The notes: generated from the letters alone by a model not told the origin. 64,000 nt of DNA from Eubacterium sp. AF22-8LB (GCF_003458715.1 NZ_QRVI01000008.1:22156-86155), one strand, 5' to 3'; positions 44,933-53,179 are shown, numbered from the stretch's first letter. A program made the numbers and translations.

Positions 44933-45304
44933 CTAGTCTTTATTATTTTGATAATACTTTTTAATGGCCTCAAAAGTTTCTTGTGAAATCACATGTTCAA
45001 TACGACAAGCATCTTCTGTTGCGATATTTTTAGGTACTCCAATATTCTGTAGCATATCCGAAAAGAAAGTATGACGCGCATACGTTTCTTCTGCGATTTT
45101 TTGTCCCTCTTCACTTAATGTTAAAAATTTACTAACATCTAAAAAAATTAATCCTTGTTCAGATAATAATTTAACGGCATGAGATACACTAGGCTTAGAA
45201 AAACCCAAATAACTTGCGACATCAACACTACGAACATGATCTAAACATTTTGATAAAACTAAAATGGCTTCTAAATAATCTTCCATCGATTCGCCTAACT
45301 GCAT
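44933..45304 (-). CDS. DtxR/MntR-family metal-dependent regulator
   Basis: This 123-residue protein has an N-terminal winged helix (SVDVASYLGFSKPSVSHAVKLL) and the dimerisation/metal-binding domain. It lacks the SH3 tail of long DtxR/IdeR, like MntR. The metal motif EDACRIEHVIS carries a Cys, as in iron-sensing IdeR (EACRWEHVMS), not the Glu/His set of MntR. It is a candidate repressor for the GTTAG/CTAAC operators upstream of feo, the P1B ATPase and the small RNA. No such operator is seen at its own promoter. Confidence 0.9.
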   Translation of the reverse strand: MQLGESMEDYLEAILVLSKCLDHVRSVDVASYLGFSKPSVSHAVKLLSEQGLIFLDVSKFLTLSEEGQKIAEETYARHTFFSDMLQNIGVPKNIATEDACRIEHVISQETFEAIKKYYQNNKD

Positions 45305-45333
45305 ATTTATAACTCCTCTTACTCTTTTCTTTA

Positions 45334-45362
45334 ATTTTAAGCTAGTCCCCTTTTAAAGTCAA
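45334..45362 (-). promoter_or_regulatory. Promoter of the DtxR-family gene
   Basis: TTGACT (45357-45362), 17 bp, TAAAAT (45334-45339) on the minus strand. It overlaps the upstream region of the divergent TetR gene. Confidence 0.65.
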
Positions 45363-45385
45363 TTGTCATGACATATAATAGATAT

Positions 45386-45916
45386 ATGAATGACACAAAA
45401 TTAACAATCGCAAACGCGCTATTAAACTTATTAAAAACACAACCCCTACATAAAATCACAGTTACGCAGATTACCAAAGAATCAAATCTGACAAGACAGA
45501 CTTTTTATCGGAATTTTGAAGATAAGGAAGATCTTGTGAACTGGTATTTTGAAAAGCTTTGTTTAGATTCCTTTAAAGAAATGGCTGATCAAACAACGTT
45601 AAAGGAGGCTTTGATTAAAAAATTCACTTTTATTCAAAGTCAAAGCACATTCTTTAAAGAAGCCTTCAAAGAAGATGACTACAATTCTTTAACCAACTAT
45701 GACTATCGTTGTATCTATGATTTCTATAAAAAGAAAATCGAAGCCAAAACAACAATTGATTCACAGCTTGATTTTTTACTTCAAATGTATTGTCATGGTT
45801 CTATTGAAATGACAAAATCATGGGTAGAAAAAAATATGTATTTAGATATCGAAACCTTAGTCAACATGTTGATTGAATCTATGCCTGAAAGATTGAAACA
45901 ATATATTAATCTTTAA
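45386..45916 (+). CDS. TetR/AcrR-family regulator, probably leaderless
   Basis: This 176-residue protein starts at the ATG at 45386. The helix-turn-helix is HKITVTQITKESNLTRQTFYRNFEDKEDL-like near residues 21-50. The C-terminal part is of the DhaS-like TetR type (PF14278). No ribosome site precedes either candidate ATG. A TATAAT (45374-45379) ends six bases before 45386, so transcription probably starts at the ATG. Its 3' end overlaps the convergent pentapeptide gene by 11 bp. Targets are unknown. Confidence 0.85.
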   Translation: MNDTKLTIANALLNLLKTQPLHKITVTQITKESNLTRQTFYRNFEDKEDLVNWYFEKLCLDSFKEMADQTTLKEALIKKFTFIQSQSTFFKEAFKEDDYNSLTNYDYRCIYDFYKKKIEAKTTIDSQLDFLLQMYCHGSIEMTKSWVEKNMYLDIETLVNMLIESMPERLKQYINL

Positions 45917-46520
45917 CCACAATACCTAGTAATTTCACAAATTCAAGTGCTTGGGATGTATTCACGACAACACCTGCTAATTTATCACTGGACACCGCAA
46001 TATTTTCAATTTCACAGCTTGAGAAATCAAGCTTTTTTAATTCTGTATTAAACCATTCTGTTGAATTCAATACACATTTATTAAAAGAAGTTTGTTTCAA
46101 ATCACACTGAATAAATCCAGAACCTGTTAAATCATTTGTATCAAATGCACAATCTTTAAATGTACTGCCACCAAAGTCACAATAATGTCCTTTGCACAAT
46201 TGAAAGAAGGCATCTCGAATCACACTTTGTGAAAGTTCCATTCCGCTGATTCTGCAAGAAATGAAATGAACACGACTTAAACTACATTGATTAAAGTGCA
46301 CATTTTCAAATTCTACGTGATCAAAAACGATGTCCATGCATTCCACAAAATTAAAGGTACAGTTTCTAAATTGACACTTACTAAATTTACAACCATCGAT
46401 TGTGATATTATCTAAGCTTTCTTCAATACAAGCCTCTTCAAACAAACAATCACACACATACGACTCATATGTCCATTCATCCATAGGTTCTAGGCATGCA
46501 TTTATTTTTAATTTTTTCAT
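45906..46520 (-). CDS. Pentapeptide-repeat protein
   Basis: This 204-residue protein has repeated A(D/N)LXX-like five-residue coils of the variant F-x-x-C type (CLFEEACIEESLDNITIDGCK, then CKFSKCQFRNCTFNFVEC). They run over about residues 25-190 and predict a right-handed quadrilateral beta helix. Some such proteins mimic DNA and protect gyrase from quinolones, but most have unknown roles. It overlaps the preceding acidic protein gene by 4 bp, suggesting a shared function. Confidence 0.85.
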   Translation of the reverse strand: MKKLKINACLEPMDEWTYESYVCDCLFEEACIEESLDNITIDGCKFSKCQFRNCTFNFVECMDIVFDHVEFENVHFNQCSLSRVHFISCRISGMELSQSVIRDAFFQLCKGHYCDFGGSTFKDCAFDTNDLTGSGFIQCDLKQTSFNKCVLNSTEWFNTELKKLDFSSCEIENIAVSSDKLAGVVVNTSQALEFVKLLGIVVKD

Positions 46521-47119
46521 ATATTCTTTATTTTCAACAATACTTCTTGATTAAACAAAATATCTTTTAATAATTGTAAGTCTTCATAACTCACAAAATC
46601 ATACTCTGCACGATTTAAAATAATATAAATTTGTTGAAGAGCATTCTTTAGTTCCATCCATCCTTCTGGAGTACCGAATTCTTCATCAAACAACTTATGA
46701 ATATTATCCTGATTCATCAATGGATATAAGTACGAATAGATTGTCGTAGTTGAAGGGTTATTAAAGCCATCAAAAAAATTTTTAAATACAGGATAGATAT
46801 ATTTTCGTAGCATGTTTAAGGTGGCTTTCGCATAAAATAAGGCACTCGCACTAAAATCTGCATCCTTTACATCCTCATAATAGACTTCCAAATCACTTCC
46901 TGCTTCGATTTGATCTAAGACACTTCCCGGAAAATCTGCATAATCTTCTTCATTTATATTTAACGCTTCATAAAAGTCAGTTTCTTCTTCAGGCTCTTCG
47001 TTCTGTTTCATATTATTCATCATATTTTGAGCCATGTCATTTAACTTATTCTTTTCTTCATCGCTCATATTGTCCATCATTCTTGAAATGGCAGAAAAAT
47101 CAATATCACTAAATTTCAT
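46517..47119 (-). CDS. Acidic hypothetical protein
   Basis: This 200-residue soluble protein is acidic, with a Met- and Asn-rich helical start (MMDNMSDEEKNKLNDMAQ). The ATG at 47119 follows GAGGTAATAAAC; an upstream in-frame reading is less well supported. It is translationally coupled to the pentapeptide-repeat gene. No family is recognised. Confidence 0.6.
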   Translation of the reverse strand: MKFSDIDFSAISRMMDNMSDEEKNKLNDMAQNMMNNMKQNEEPEEETDFYEALNINEEDYADFPGSVLDQIEAGSDLEVYYEDVKDADFSASALFYAKATLNMLRKYIYPVFKNFFDGFNNPSTTTIYSYLYPLMNQDNIHKLFDEEFGTPEGWMELKNALQQIYIILNRAEYDFVSYEDLQLLKDILFNQEVLLKIKNI

Positions 47120-47186
47120 GTTTATTACCTCATTTCTAACAAGTATTATACACAAAACATAAGTGGATTAACATAAACAAATATAT

Positions 47187-47198
47187 TAGAATATATAC
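47187..47198 (+). promoter_or_regulatory. -10 region abutting a leaderless start
   Basis: TAGAAT (47187-47192) is followed by six bases and then the ATG at 47199. There is no ribosome site. The -35 (TGGATT at 47164-47169, 17 bp away) is weak. Confidence 0.45.
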
Positions 47199-47813
47199 AT
47201 GAAATTATTAAATATACAAAAAGAAATACCTGATATTCTTTTAGATATCCGCTATTGCACAACTTACAATTTCATTGGTGAAATCATTGATGGCTATATA
47301 GATCCAGTAGCGTTAGGAACAAAAGAATTGGTGAAGCAATTAAAAGTAATCAATTCAAAGGCAAGACAAATGGGATATCGATTAAAGATATGGGATGCCT
47401 ATCGACCGCAAAGTGCCCTTGATCATTTCATGACTTGGAAAGATACTGAGGATGATAAAATGAAATCCATTTTCTATCCAGAATATTCCAAAAAATATCT
47501 TTTTGAGAATGACTTTATCATTAAAAAATCAGCACACACCAGAGGTAGCACTGTCGATTTAACTTTAGTCGATGAAAAAACAGGAAAAGAATTAGATATG
47601 GGATCTTACTTTGATTACTTTGGCGATATTTCTAGTCCTTTACATAAGGATGGATTAACAACCATACAGATTCAAAATCGAATGACATTAAGACATTTAA
47701 TGTTAGACAATGGATTTATCCCTTTAGAATCCGAGTGGTGGCACTATACTTTAAAGGATGAACCCTATCCAGATACTTATTTTAATGTGGAGGTAAAATC
47801 TGATGGAAACTAA
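47199..47813 (+). CDS. D-alanyl-D-alanine dipeptidase (VanX/DdpX family, M15)
   Basis: This 204-residue zinc dipeptidase has Arg in WDAYRPQSA, zinc ligands His and Asp in SAHTRGSTVDLTLVD, and the catalytic Glu and third ligand in LESEWWHYT. In vancomycin-resistant enterococci VanX removes D-Ala-D-Ala; relatives elsewhere recycle wall peptides. No vanA/vanH-type genes adjoin, so wall turnover is more likely than resistance. The gene appears leaderless and heads a four-gene plus-strand cluster. Confidence 0.92.
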   Translation: MKLLNIQKEIPDILLDIRYCTTYNFIGEIIDGYIDPVALGTKELVKQLKVINSKARQMGYRLKIWDAYRPQSALDHFMTWKDTEDDKMKSIFYPEYSKKYLFENDFIIKKSAHTRGSTVDLTLVDEKTGKELDMGSYFDYFGDISSPLHKDGLTTIQIQNRMTLRHLMLDNGFIPLESEWWHYTLKDEPYPDTYFNVEVKSDGN

Positions 47814-48174
47814 ATTATGGTCCGCTTTAATTGGCCTTTCGAAAGCCGTGGATTCAAATCCAAAAACAAAAAATACAGACACAATTATTTTAGATTGTCT
47901 TCAACATCTAAGAAATCATACAGTTACACAAGATCTAATTGATTTAGTGCATAAAGAAAAAGACAAGATATCGCCAAGTTGTAAAACGTGCACACATCCT
48001 TGTGGCAATACAAGTGATTATGACATGTCTTTAATCAATGACAAGAAAAAGGAATTGATGAATCAAATCCTTCGTTTAAATGATATTAACTTCATCTATC
48101 GCGGTTTATGCTACTTAGGCTTTGACATTGATGATTCTTATATTGATGAATTGATAGAAGAGGGCAAGAAATAA
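47803..48174 (+). CDS. Hypothetical protein with Cys motif
   Basis: This 123-residue soluble helical protein has Cys60, Cys63 and Cys67 in SCKTCTHPCGNT, which recalls an iron-sulfur or zinc site, such as the N-terminal motif of hybrid-cluster proteins. It overlaps the VanX-like gene by 11 bp and abuts the NlpC/P60 gene. No function is known. Confidence 0.65.
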   Translation: METKLWSALIGLSKAVDSNPKTKNTDTIILDCLQHLRNHTVTQDLIDLVHKEKDKISPSCKTCTHPCGNTSDYDMSLINDKKKELMNQILRLNDINFIYRGLCYLGFDIDDSYIDELIEEGKK

Positions 48175-49001
48175 TGAAAAAAAGAAAAATTCGCTATGAT
48201 CGCATCCTTATCCCCATCATTATACTGTGTGTAATCATCTTTGGGATATCTTCATGTCATAAAACAGAAGAAGCAAACGTTCAATCAAAATCCATTCATA
48301 CTACAACTGATTTTTTAAGGAACGCATTAAAACCCGTTGGTCAAACACTCTATATTTATGGTGGAGGCTGGAACGAAGCACAAACAGATTCTGGAACTGA
48401 AGCGTTAACTTTGGGCTTATCTAAGGAATGGAAATCCTTCTATAATTCACAAGATGGTACATACAACTATGAAAACTATATGTATGAAATCCATAAAGGA
48501 CTTGATTGTTCAGGCTATGTCGGTTGGACTATCTACAATACATTAGAAACCAAATCCAATCATGGAAATGGCTATGTATTAAAGGCTGAAGAAATGACAA
48601 AAACATTTGCGAATATGAAGTTAGGAAGCTACAAAGATTCAATTCAAAACGCAAAACCAGGTGACATTGTCTCAATGGCGAATGCTCATGTTTATATTGT
48701 ACTTTGTGTATGTGAGGATGGCAGTTTATTGATTGCCCACTCTAGTCCTCCAGGCGTTAAAATTTCAGGCACATATGACCAAAATGGAAATCAAAATTCA
48801 CAAGCTGTTACATATGCACAAAAAATCATGAAAACTTATTATCCAGACTGGTATAGTCGTTATCCAGATTGTACTATCGATTCTAGCTTCACTGAACCAA
48901 GTAATGTATCTTTATTTCACTGGAATTCAAAAACATTAAAAGATGTCGATAAATTGAATTCTATGACGGTTAATCAAATCATTCAAACTTTATTTCAATA
49001 G
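48174..49001 (+). CDS. NlpC/P60-type cell-wall peptidase, lipoprotein-like
   Basis: This 275-residue protein has a membrane segment (about 12-28) ending in SSC, a possible lipobox. The NlpC/P60 fold shows catalytic Cys in GLDCSGYVGW and His in NAHVYIVL. A third polar residue (His in LLIAHSS) follows. It probably cuts peptidoglycan stem peptides outside the cell. It could feed D-Ala-containing dipeptides to the VanX-like enzyme two genes upstream. Start and previous stop overlap by one base. Confidence 0.85.
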   Translation: MKKRKIRYDRILIPIIILCVIIFGISSCHKTEEANVQSKSIHTTTDFLRNALKPVGQTLYIYGGGWNEAQTDSGTEALTLGLSKEWKSFYNSQDGTYNYENYMYEIHKGLDCSGYVGWTIYNTLETKSNHGNGYVLKAEEMTKTFANMKLGSYKDSIQNAKPGDIVSMANAHVYIVLCVCEDGSLLIAHSSPPGVKISGTYDQNGNQNSQAVTYAQKIMKTYYPDWYSRYPDCTIDSSFTEPSNVSLFHWNSKTLKDVDKLNSMTVNQIIQTLFQ

Positions 49002-49011
49002 GAAGGTCAAC

Positions 49012-49317
49012 ATGGAAAAAGATTGGAAATTATTTAAAAAGAAACTAGGTGGCTGGCAAGAAGCCTATATGGACAAGTTAATTGAAGAATATAAGGACAT
49101 ACTCAATTCAGAGGCATCATCTTTTGATAAATATTGTACTCTTCGTAAGAAAATTTATGATGATTACAAAAGTCCTGGCGTTTTAGCAAGAGATGTTTCT
49201 CGTTCAAATATGTTTATCATTTTGTTAGGGTTATTACGTGATCAAGCTATCAATATGGATGATCTAAATGAGTTTAGTGATGAGTTGAAGGAAGATATTG
49301 AACAATTTATAAAGTAA
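49012..49317 (+). CDS. Small helical hypothetical protein
   Basis: This 101-residue protein is predicted fully helical, without membrane segment (MEKDWKLFKKKLGGWQEAYM start). A GGAAGGTCAAC ribosome site lies before the ATG. It closes the VanX/NlpC cluster. Function is unknown. Confidence 0.65.
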   Translation: MEKDWKLFKKKLGGWQEAYMDKLIEEYKDILNSEASSFDKYCTLRKKIYDDYKSPGVLARDVSRSNMFIILLGLLRDQAINMDDLNEFSDELKEDIEQFIK

Positions 49318-49337
49318 AAAGCCGAGAAATCGGCTTT
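49317..49337 (+). terminator. Terminator between convergent clusters
   Basis: AAAGCCGA and TCGGCTTT pair around AGAAA-type loop, followed by TCTT on the plus strand; on the minus strand it also ends in T. Confidence 0.75.
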
Positions 49338-49342
49338 TCTTA

Positions 49343-50269
49343 TTAATCTTCTTTTTTACCAGCTAACTCTTTCAATGCTTTTAAAGAATCCACTTTCTTA
49401 GAATATAAAGTCAATGGAGCAGAACTAGTATCACCAATAGCTGTTAAATCATATCCTTGCGCTTCACATTCGTTTTTCAAATAAGCTTTGTGTTGGAATG
49501 AGTTCAAATCAATTTCACCATTATTTAAGGCTTCGTTTGGTAAGTTATATGCATCAAATACAACTACATCTAAATAAATTCCTGAATTTTCATCGTCTAA
49601 TACTTTTTGTACAGCTCTAAATGTATCGGCAGAACCACAAGTACCAATTTTGATTACTTTCTTTCCATCTGAGCTTGATTGATATCCTTCAATATCACTC
49701 ACAAAATTTTTATCAACCGTATAATCCTTATCATATTCAAATGCCGGAACACTCGCTCCTTTATTCTTTTCTAGAATATATTCTGCCACCAACTGACTTT
49801 GATAAGCCTTAACAACCTTTTTATAATCCTCATTATCCTTGTCAGCTGTACGAGCAACAATCACGTTGATAAATGGATTATCACTTCCTACTTCTTGTAC
49901 TTCTGTAATCAATCCATCCTTTTTTGGTTTTAATCCAGCTGGAATCGCATATGTACCATTAATTGTAGCTGCTCCAAAATCATCCAAAGTTGAAACCAAT
50001 GTATTGGCTTGCGTAGGAACAATTTCAATATTGTATTTATACTTAGTGACGTCCTTCAATTCTGGCGTCCATCCAGCCTTGTCATCTACTTCAATCAAGC
50101 CTGCTTTTTCTAGAAGCAATAATCCTCTTCCTCCATTTGTCGCATCACTTGGAATACCAATTTTTACTGGTTCACTTGAAGTTGTCTCTTGCGATGAACA
50201 TCCTGTAAGTAATGTTGTGGCTACTAAGCCTGCTGTTAAAAATGTTTTAAATAATCTGTTTGCCTTCAT
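49343..50269 (-). CDS. metQ: Methionine-binding lipoprotein
   Basis: This 308-residue NlpA/MetQ-family protein has lipobox LLTGC (Cys24). It carries the typical KIGIPSDATNGGRGLLLLEKAGLI and NAYALPAGLKP-like INGTYAIPAGLKP segments. It binds D- or L-methionine outside the cell for MetNI. An internal stretch (residues about 195-225, KVIKIGTCGSADTFRAV) looks like the start of a second NlpA lobe motif, so the order of segments is somewhat unusual. It is the third gene of metN-metI-metQ. Confidence 0.9.
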   Translation of the reverse strand: MKANRLFKTFLTAGLVATTLLTGCSSQETTSSEPVKIGIPSDATNGGRGLLLLEKAGLIEVDDKAGWTPELKDVTKYKYNIEIVPTQANTLVSTLDDFGAATINGTYAIPAGLKPKKDGLITEVQEVGSDNPFINVIVARTADKDNEDYKKVVKAYQSQLVAEYILEKNKGASVPAFEYDKDYTVDKNFVSDIEGYQSSSDGKKVIKIGTCGSADTFRAVQKVLDDENSGIYLDVVVFDAYNLPNEALNNGEIDLNSFQHKAYLKNECEAQGYDLTAIGDTSSAPLTLYSKKVDSLKALKELAGKKED

Positions 50270-50286
50270 AATCCTTTTCTCCTTTT

Positions 50287-50985
50287 TTATTTATGAAATA
50301 ATTCTTTATTCACTGTTGCTCTAGATAATGTATTACCTAATAATTGAATCAATGAAACAATGATCAATAGTAAGATCACACATAAATTCACAACATCTTG
50401 ATAATGTAAGTTTTGTCCATAATTGATTGCGAATGAACCAATTCCACCAGCTCCAACTGCTCCTGCACTCGTTGTAAGTCCAATCAATGAAATCGCTGTA
50501 ATAGTTGTTACACGAATCAAATCAGGTAACGCTTCATGTAGATAGACACGAAAAATAATTCCTAGTGTTGAACTTCCCATACTTCTTGCCGCTTCTATTT
50601 TTCCTGGATTTACATCTGCCAAGGCCGTTTCCACTTGCCTTGTATAGAATGGAACAGCCCCAAACACTAATGGAACAATCGCACCTTTGACACCAATGGA
50701 AGTTCCTGCAATACTTCGTGTTAGTGGAATCAAGAAAATCAACAAGATGATAAATGGTACAGCTCTAAAAACGTTCGTGACAACTTCTAAAATAAAGTGA
50801 ACAATTCGATTTGGTTTTATACCATCTGTCTTAGTTACAATTAATGCAATTCCAAAGGCACCTCCAATCAACAATGTGATCAATCCTGCGATAAAAAACA
50901 TTTGGTAAGTAGCTTGTAACGCTTGTTTAAAGATATCCCAGTAATTGGCTACATTTGGAAAAAACTCAGCTAAAAATTTAGGCAT
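50287..50985 (-). CDS. metI: Methionine ABC transporter permease
   Basis: This 232-residue permease has five membrane helices and the EAA motif region EAARSMGSSTLGIIFRVYLHEALPDLI. It also has the RAVPFIILLIFLIPLTR stretch typical of MetI. It overlaps metN by 8 bp and precedes metQ by 17 bp. Confidence 0.95.
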   Translation of the reverse strand: MPKFLAEFFPNVANYWDIFKQALQATYQMFFIAGLITLLIGGAFGIALIVTKTDGIKPNRIVHFILEVVTNVFRAVPFIILLIFLIPLTRSIAGTSIGVKGAIVPLVFGAVPFYTRQVETALADVNPGKIEAARSMGSSTLGIIFRVYLHEALPDLIRVTTITAISLIGLTTSAGAVGAGGIGSFAINYGQNLHYQDVVNLCVILLLIIVSLIQLLGNTLSRATVNKELFHK

Positions 50986-52033
50986 TGTGAATCACCTCCA
51001 CCCTTACATTTGATTCATGTAGAAAATCAATAGCGCTTTGTACATTTTCCTTAGTTCCTTCAATAGAAGCAATAATACCTCCCAAGGCATCTGCATTCAC
51101 AACATCTACATTGGCTAACATGATATTTACATCCACATTGTATTCACGAGATATTTTTGAAATGGTTGCACTCCCAACACTATCTCGAGTAAATGTTAAT
51201 TTAATCAATTTGCTTGCTGGTGTATCCGTAGGAATAATCGTCTTATTCTCTATCAACTTTGTTATATTTGATAACGAAGATGAGGAATTAATAAATTTCT
51301 TTGTGATTTCTTCTTTCGGGTTGGCAAAAATATCATATACATCTCCTTCTTCAACAACCTTACCATTTTCCATAACCGCTACACGATTCGCGATGGATTT
51401 AATAACACTCATTTCATGTGTAATTAAAATAATCGTTATTCCTAATCTTTTATTTAAATCCTTTAATAACTTTAAAATGGATTCTGTCGCATCTGGATCT
51501 AGAGCCGAAGTAGCTTCATCCGAAAGCAACATCTTAGGATTATTGGATAAAGCTCTTGCGATGGCTACACGTTGTTTTTGTCCACCAGATAATTGCGATG
51601 GATACACATATTTTTTATCAGCCAAGTCTACTAGATCTAATAATTCATCTACACGATTTTCAATTTCTTTTTTTGATAAACCCGTGTACTTTAATGGATA
51701 GGCTACATTGTCAAATACAGTGCTTCGATCCAATAAGTTAAAATGTTGAAAAATCATTCCAATCGATCTTCTGAGTTCTCTTAATTTCTTTTGGCTTATA
51801 TCTAAATTTCCTTGACTTGCATTTACTTTTCCAAACCCTTCAATTTCAATACTTCCAGAATCCGGAATCTCTAGAAAATTCAAGCATCGAACCAAAGTAC
51901 TCTTACCTGCACCAGAATATCCAATGACTCCATAGATTTGTCCTCTTTCAATATGTAATGAAACATCATCCACAGCATGTACATCGGCATTCTTTAAATG
52001 ATAAATTTTATCTAAATGCTCTATATTAATCAT
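50978..52033 (-). CDS. metN: Methionine ABC transporter ATP-binding protein
   Basis: This 351-residue protein has an ATPase domain with Walker A GYSGAGKST (about 38-46), signature LSGGQKQR and Walker B MLLSDEATSALD. A C-terminal NIL/ACT-like domain (about 270-351, SVGSATISKISREYNVDVNIMLAN) follows. In E. coli that domain binds methionine and gives transinhibition. It is the first gene behind the Met-rich attenuator leader. Confidence 0.96.
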   Translation of the reverse strand: MINIEHLDKIYHLKNADVHAVDDVSLHIERGQIYGVIGYSGAGKSTLVRCLNFLEIPDSGSIEIEGFGKVNASQGNLDISQKKLRELRRSIGMIFQHFNLLDRSTVFDNVAYPLKYTGLSKKEIENRVDELLDLVDLADKKYVYPSQLSGGQKQRVAIARALSNNPKMLLSDEATSALDPDATESILKLLKDLNKRLGITIILITHEMSVIKSIANRVAVMENGKVVEEGDVYDIFANPKEEITKKFINSSSSLSNITKLIENKTIIPTDTPASKLIKLTFTRDSVGSATISKISREYNVDVNIMLANVDVVNADALGGIIASIEGTKENVQSAIDFLHESNVRVEVIHNA

Positions 52034-52052
52034 TCATATCACTCCAATCTAA

Positions 52053-52080
52053 CAAAAAAAAGCCAGGGACTTTCCCCGGC
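52053..52080 (-). terminator. Attenuator terminator upstream of metN
   Basis: On the minus strand GCCGGGG and CCCTGGC pair (one G-U) around AAAGT, followed by eight U. The stem is strand-specific. The 5' arm can alternatively pair with ACCCGG-containing leader sequence (52117-52123), giving an antiterminator. Confidence 0.85.
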
Positions 52081-52090
52081 CTATGCACAC

Positions 52091-52174
52091 TTAAATAAGC
52101 GACAAACGAATCGAAAACCGGGTCACACTTTTATACATATACATTTGCATCATTGACATCATCATTGTTTTCAT
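52091..52174 (-). CDS. Methionine-rich leader peptide of metNIQ (27 codons)
   Basis: This short ORF starts at ATG 52174, nine bases after the strong ribosome site AAGGAGG, and stops at TAA 52091-52093. It begins MKTMMMSMMQMYMY: Met occurs at positions 1, 4, 5, 6, 8, 9, 11 and 13. Codons 18-19 (ACC CGG) contain the segment that can pair with the 5' arm of the terminator. A ribosome stalled at the Met codons for lack of charged tRNA would leave that segment free and favour antitermination. This is the design of trp/his leader peptides, applied to methionine. Confidence 0.8.
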   Translation of the reverse strand: MKTMMMSMMQMYMYKSVTRFSIRLSLI

Positions 52175-52199
52175 ATTCGTTTCCTCCTTGCATGTCTGT

Positions 52200-52228
52200 A
52201 TTCTACAAGAAGGGACAGTTATTGTCTA
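52200..52228 (-). promoter_or_regulatory. Promoter of the metNIQ leader transcript
   Basis: TAGACA (52223-52228), 17 bp, TAGAAT (52200-52205) on the minus strand. Transcription would start about 20 nt before the leader peptide ATG. Confidence 0.65.
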
Positions 52229-52258
52229 ATTGTTAAATTTTTGAAGCAGTTATAAAAA

Positions 52259-53179
52259 TTATTTATTGCTAAAATACTCCTTCATCGTTTGAATATACGT
52301 ATCACCAATCTCACTTAATACTGTATATTTTCTTGTGAGATACCCAATTTCCATCATTGAATTTGGATTCTCCACATTTGCCTCATAAGGAACAACCACA
52401 TAGTCATCCCCATTTAAATCACGGCTAATGATTCCCGAACATAAAGTATATCCATTGAGTCCACGCATTAAATTCAGCATCGTAGCACGATCATTGACTT
52501 GTATCTTTCTTGGAAATTCATTCTCTACTAAAATTTCCTCAGCCGTATACATAGAAGGGTTGTCTCCTTGATCAAAAGTCATATTTGGATATGGTAGCAA
52601 CTCTTCATATGTAATTGATTTTTTCTTTGCGAGTGGATGTCCCTTATACAAATATACAAAGGCATCGCAATCTGTTAACTTATGAAATTCTAAATTCCAC
52701 TCATCAAATTGTTTCATCATAAAGCGACGATTGTAGTTGGATAAATATAAAATACCAATTTCACTCAATGAATTACCCACATCCTCAATCACATGCATCG
52801 TCTTGGTTTCACTGATTGCGAAATCATATTTTGAAGTCCCATACTTTTTCACTGTATCCACAAACGCTTTTGTCGCAAAGGAATAGTGCTGACATGAAAC
52901 CCGAAATTTATTTCTTCTTATATTAGAATCTTCATATCGATTTTTTAACAATTCATATTGTTGATACAACTGCCTAGCGTACGTTAAAAATTCACGCCCT
53001 TGATTTGTCACAGTAACACCATGGCTTGTTCGGTTAAATATCTGGATATTTAATTCCTTTTCGATGGATTGAATGGCAGACGTTAAAGTGGGTTGAGACA
53101 CATAAAGCTTTTCAGCTGCTTTATTCATTGTTCCCTCATCTGACACTGTTAATACATACAGCAATTGTTGAAGCGTCAT
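52259..53179 (-). CDS. LysR-family transcriptional regulator
   Basis: This 306-residue protein has an N-terminal winged helix (MTLQQLLYVLTVSDEGTMNKAAEKLYVSQPTLTSAIQ-type, residues 1-60) and a periplasmic-binding-like effector domain. It lies between metNIQ and an amidohydrolase plus amino-acid transporter. That recalls sulfur-amino-acid regulators such as YtlI or CmbR, but the effector cannot be read from sequence. GGAGAAT precedes the ATG. Confidence 0.88.
   Translation of the reverse strand: MTLQQLLYVLTVSDEGTMNKAAEKLYVSQPTLTSAIQSIEKELNIQIFNRTSHGVTVTNQGREFLTYARQLYQQYELLKNRYEDSNIRRNKFRVSCQHYSFATKAFVDTVKKYGTSKYDFAISETKTMHVIEDVGNSLSEIGILYLSNYNRRFMMKQFDEWNLEFHKLTDCDAFVYLYKGHPLAKKKSITYEELLPYPNMTFDQGDNPSMYTAEEILVENEFPRKIQVNDRATMLNLMRGLNGYTLCSGIISRDLNGDDYVVVPYEANVENPNSMMEIGYLTRKYTVLSEIGDTYIQTMKEYFSNK

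Noticed and set aside
45305..45367. GTTAG/CTAAC operator at the DtxR gene itself
   Set aside because: The promoter is clear but no half-site pair with the shared spacing is present.
45906..46520. Calling the pentapeptide protein a quinolone-resistance (Qnr) protein
   Set aside because: Repeat type is generic and the Qnr-specific loops cannot be recognised.
47199..47813. Vancomycin resistance locus around the VanX-like gene and the VanZ-family gene
   Set aside because: The two are 24 kb apart and no VanH, VanA/B ligase or VanRS genes are present.
52034..52258. SAM riboswitch or Met T-box upstream of metN
   Set aside because: No S-box core and no TGGNACCGCG T-box are present; the leader is explained by a Met-rich ORF plus terminator.
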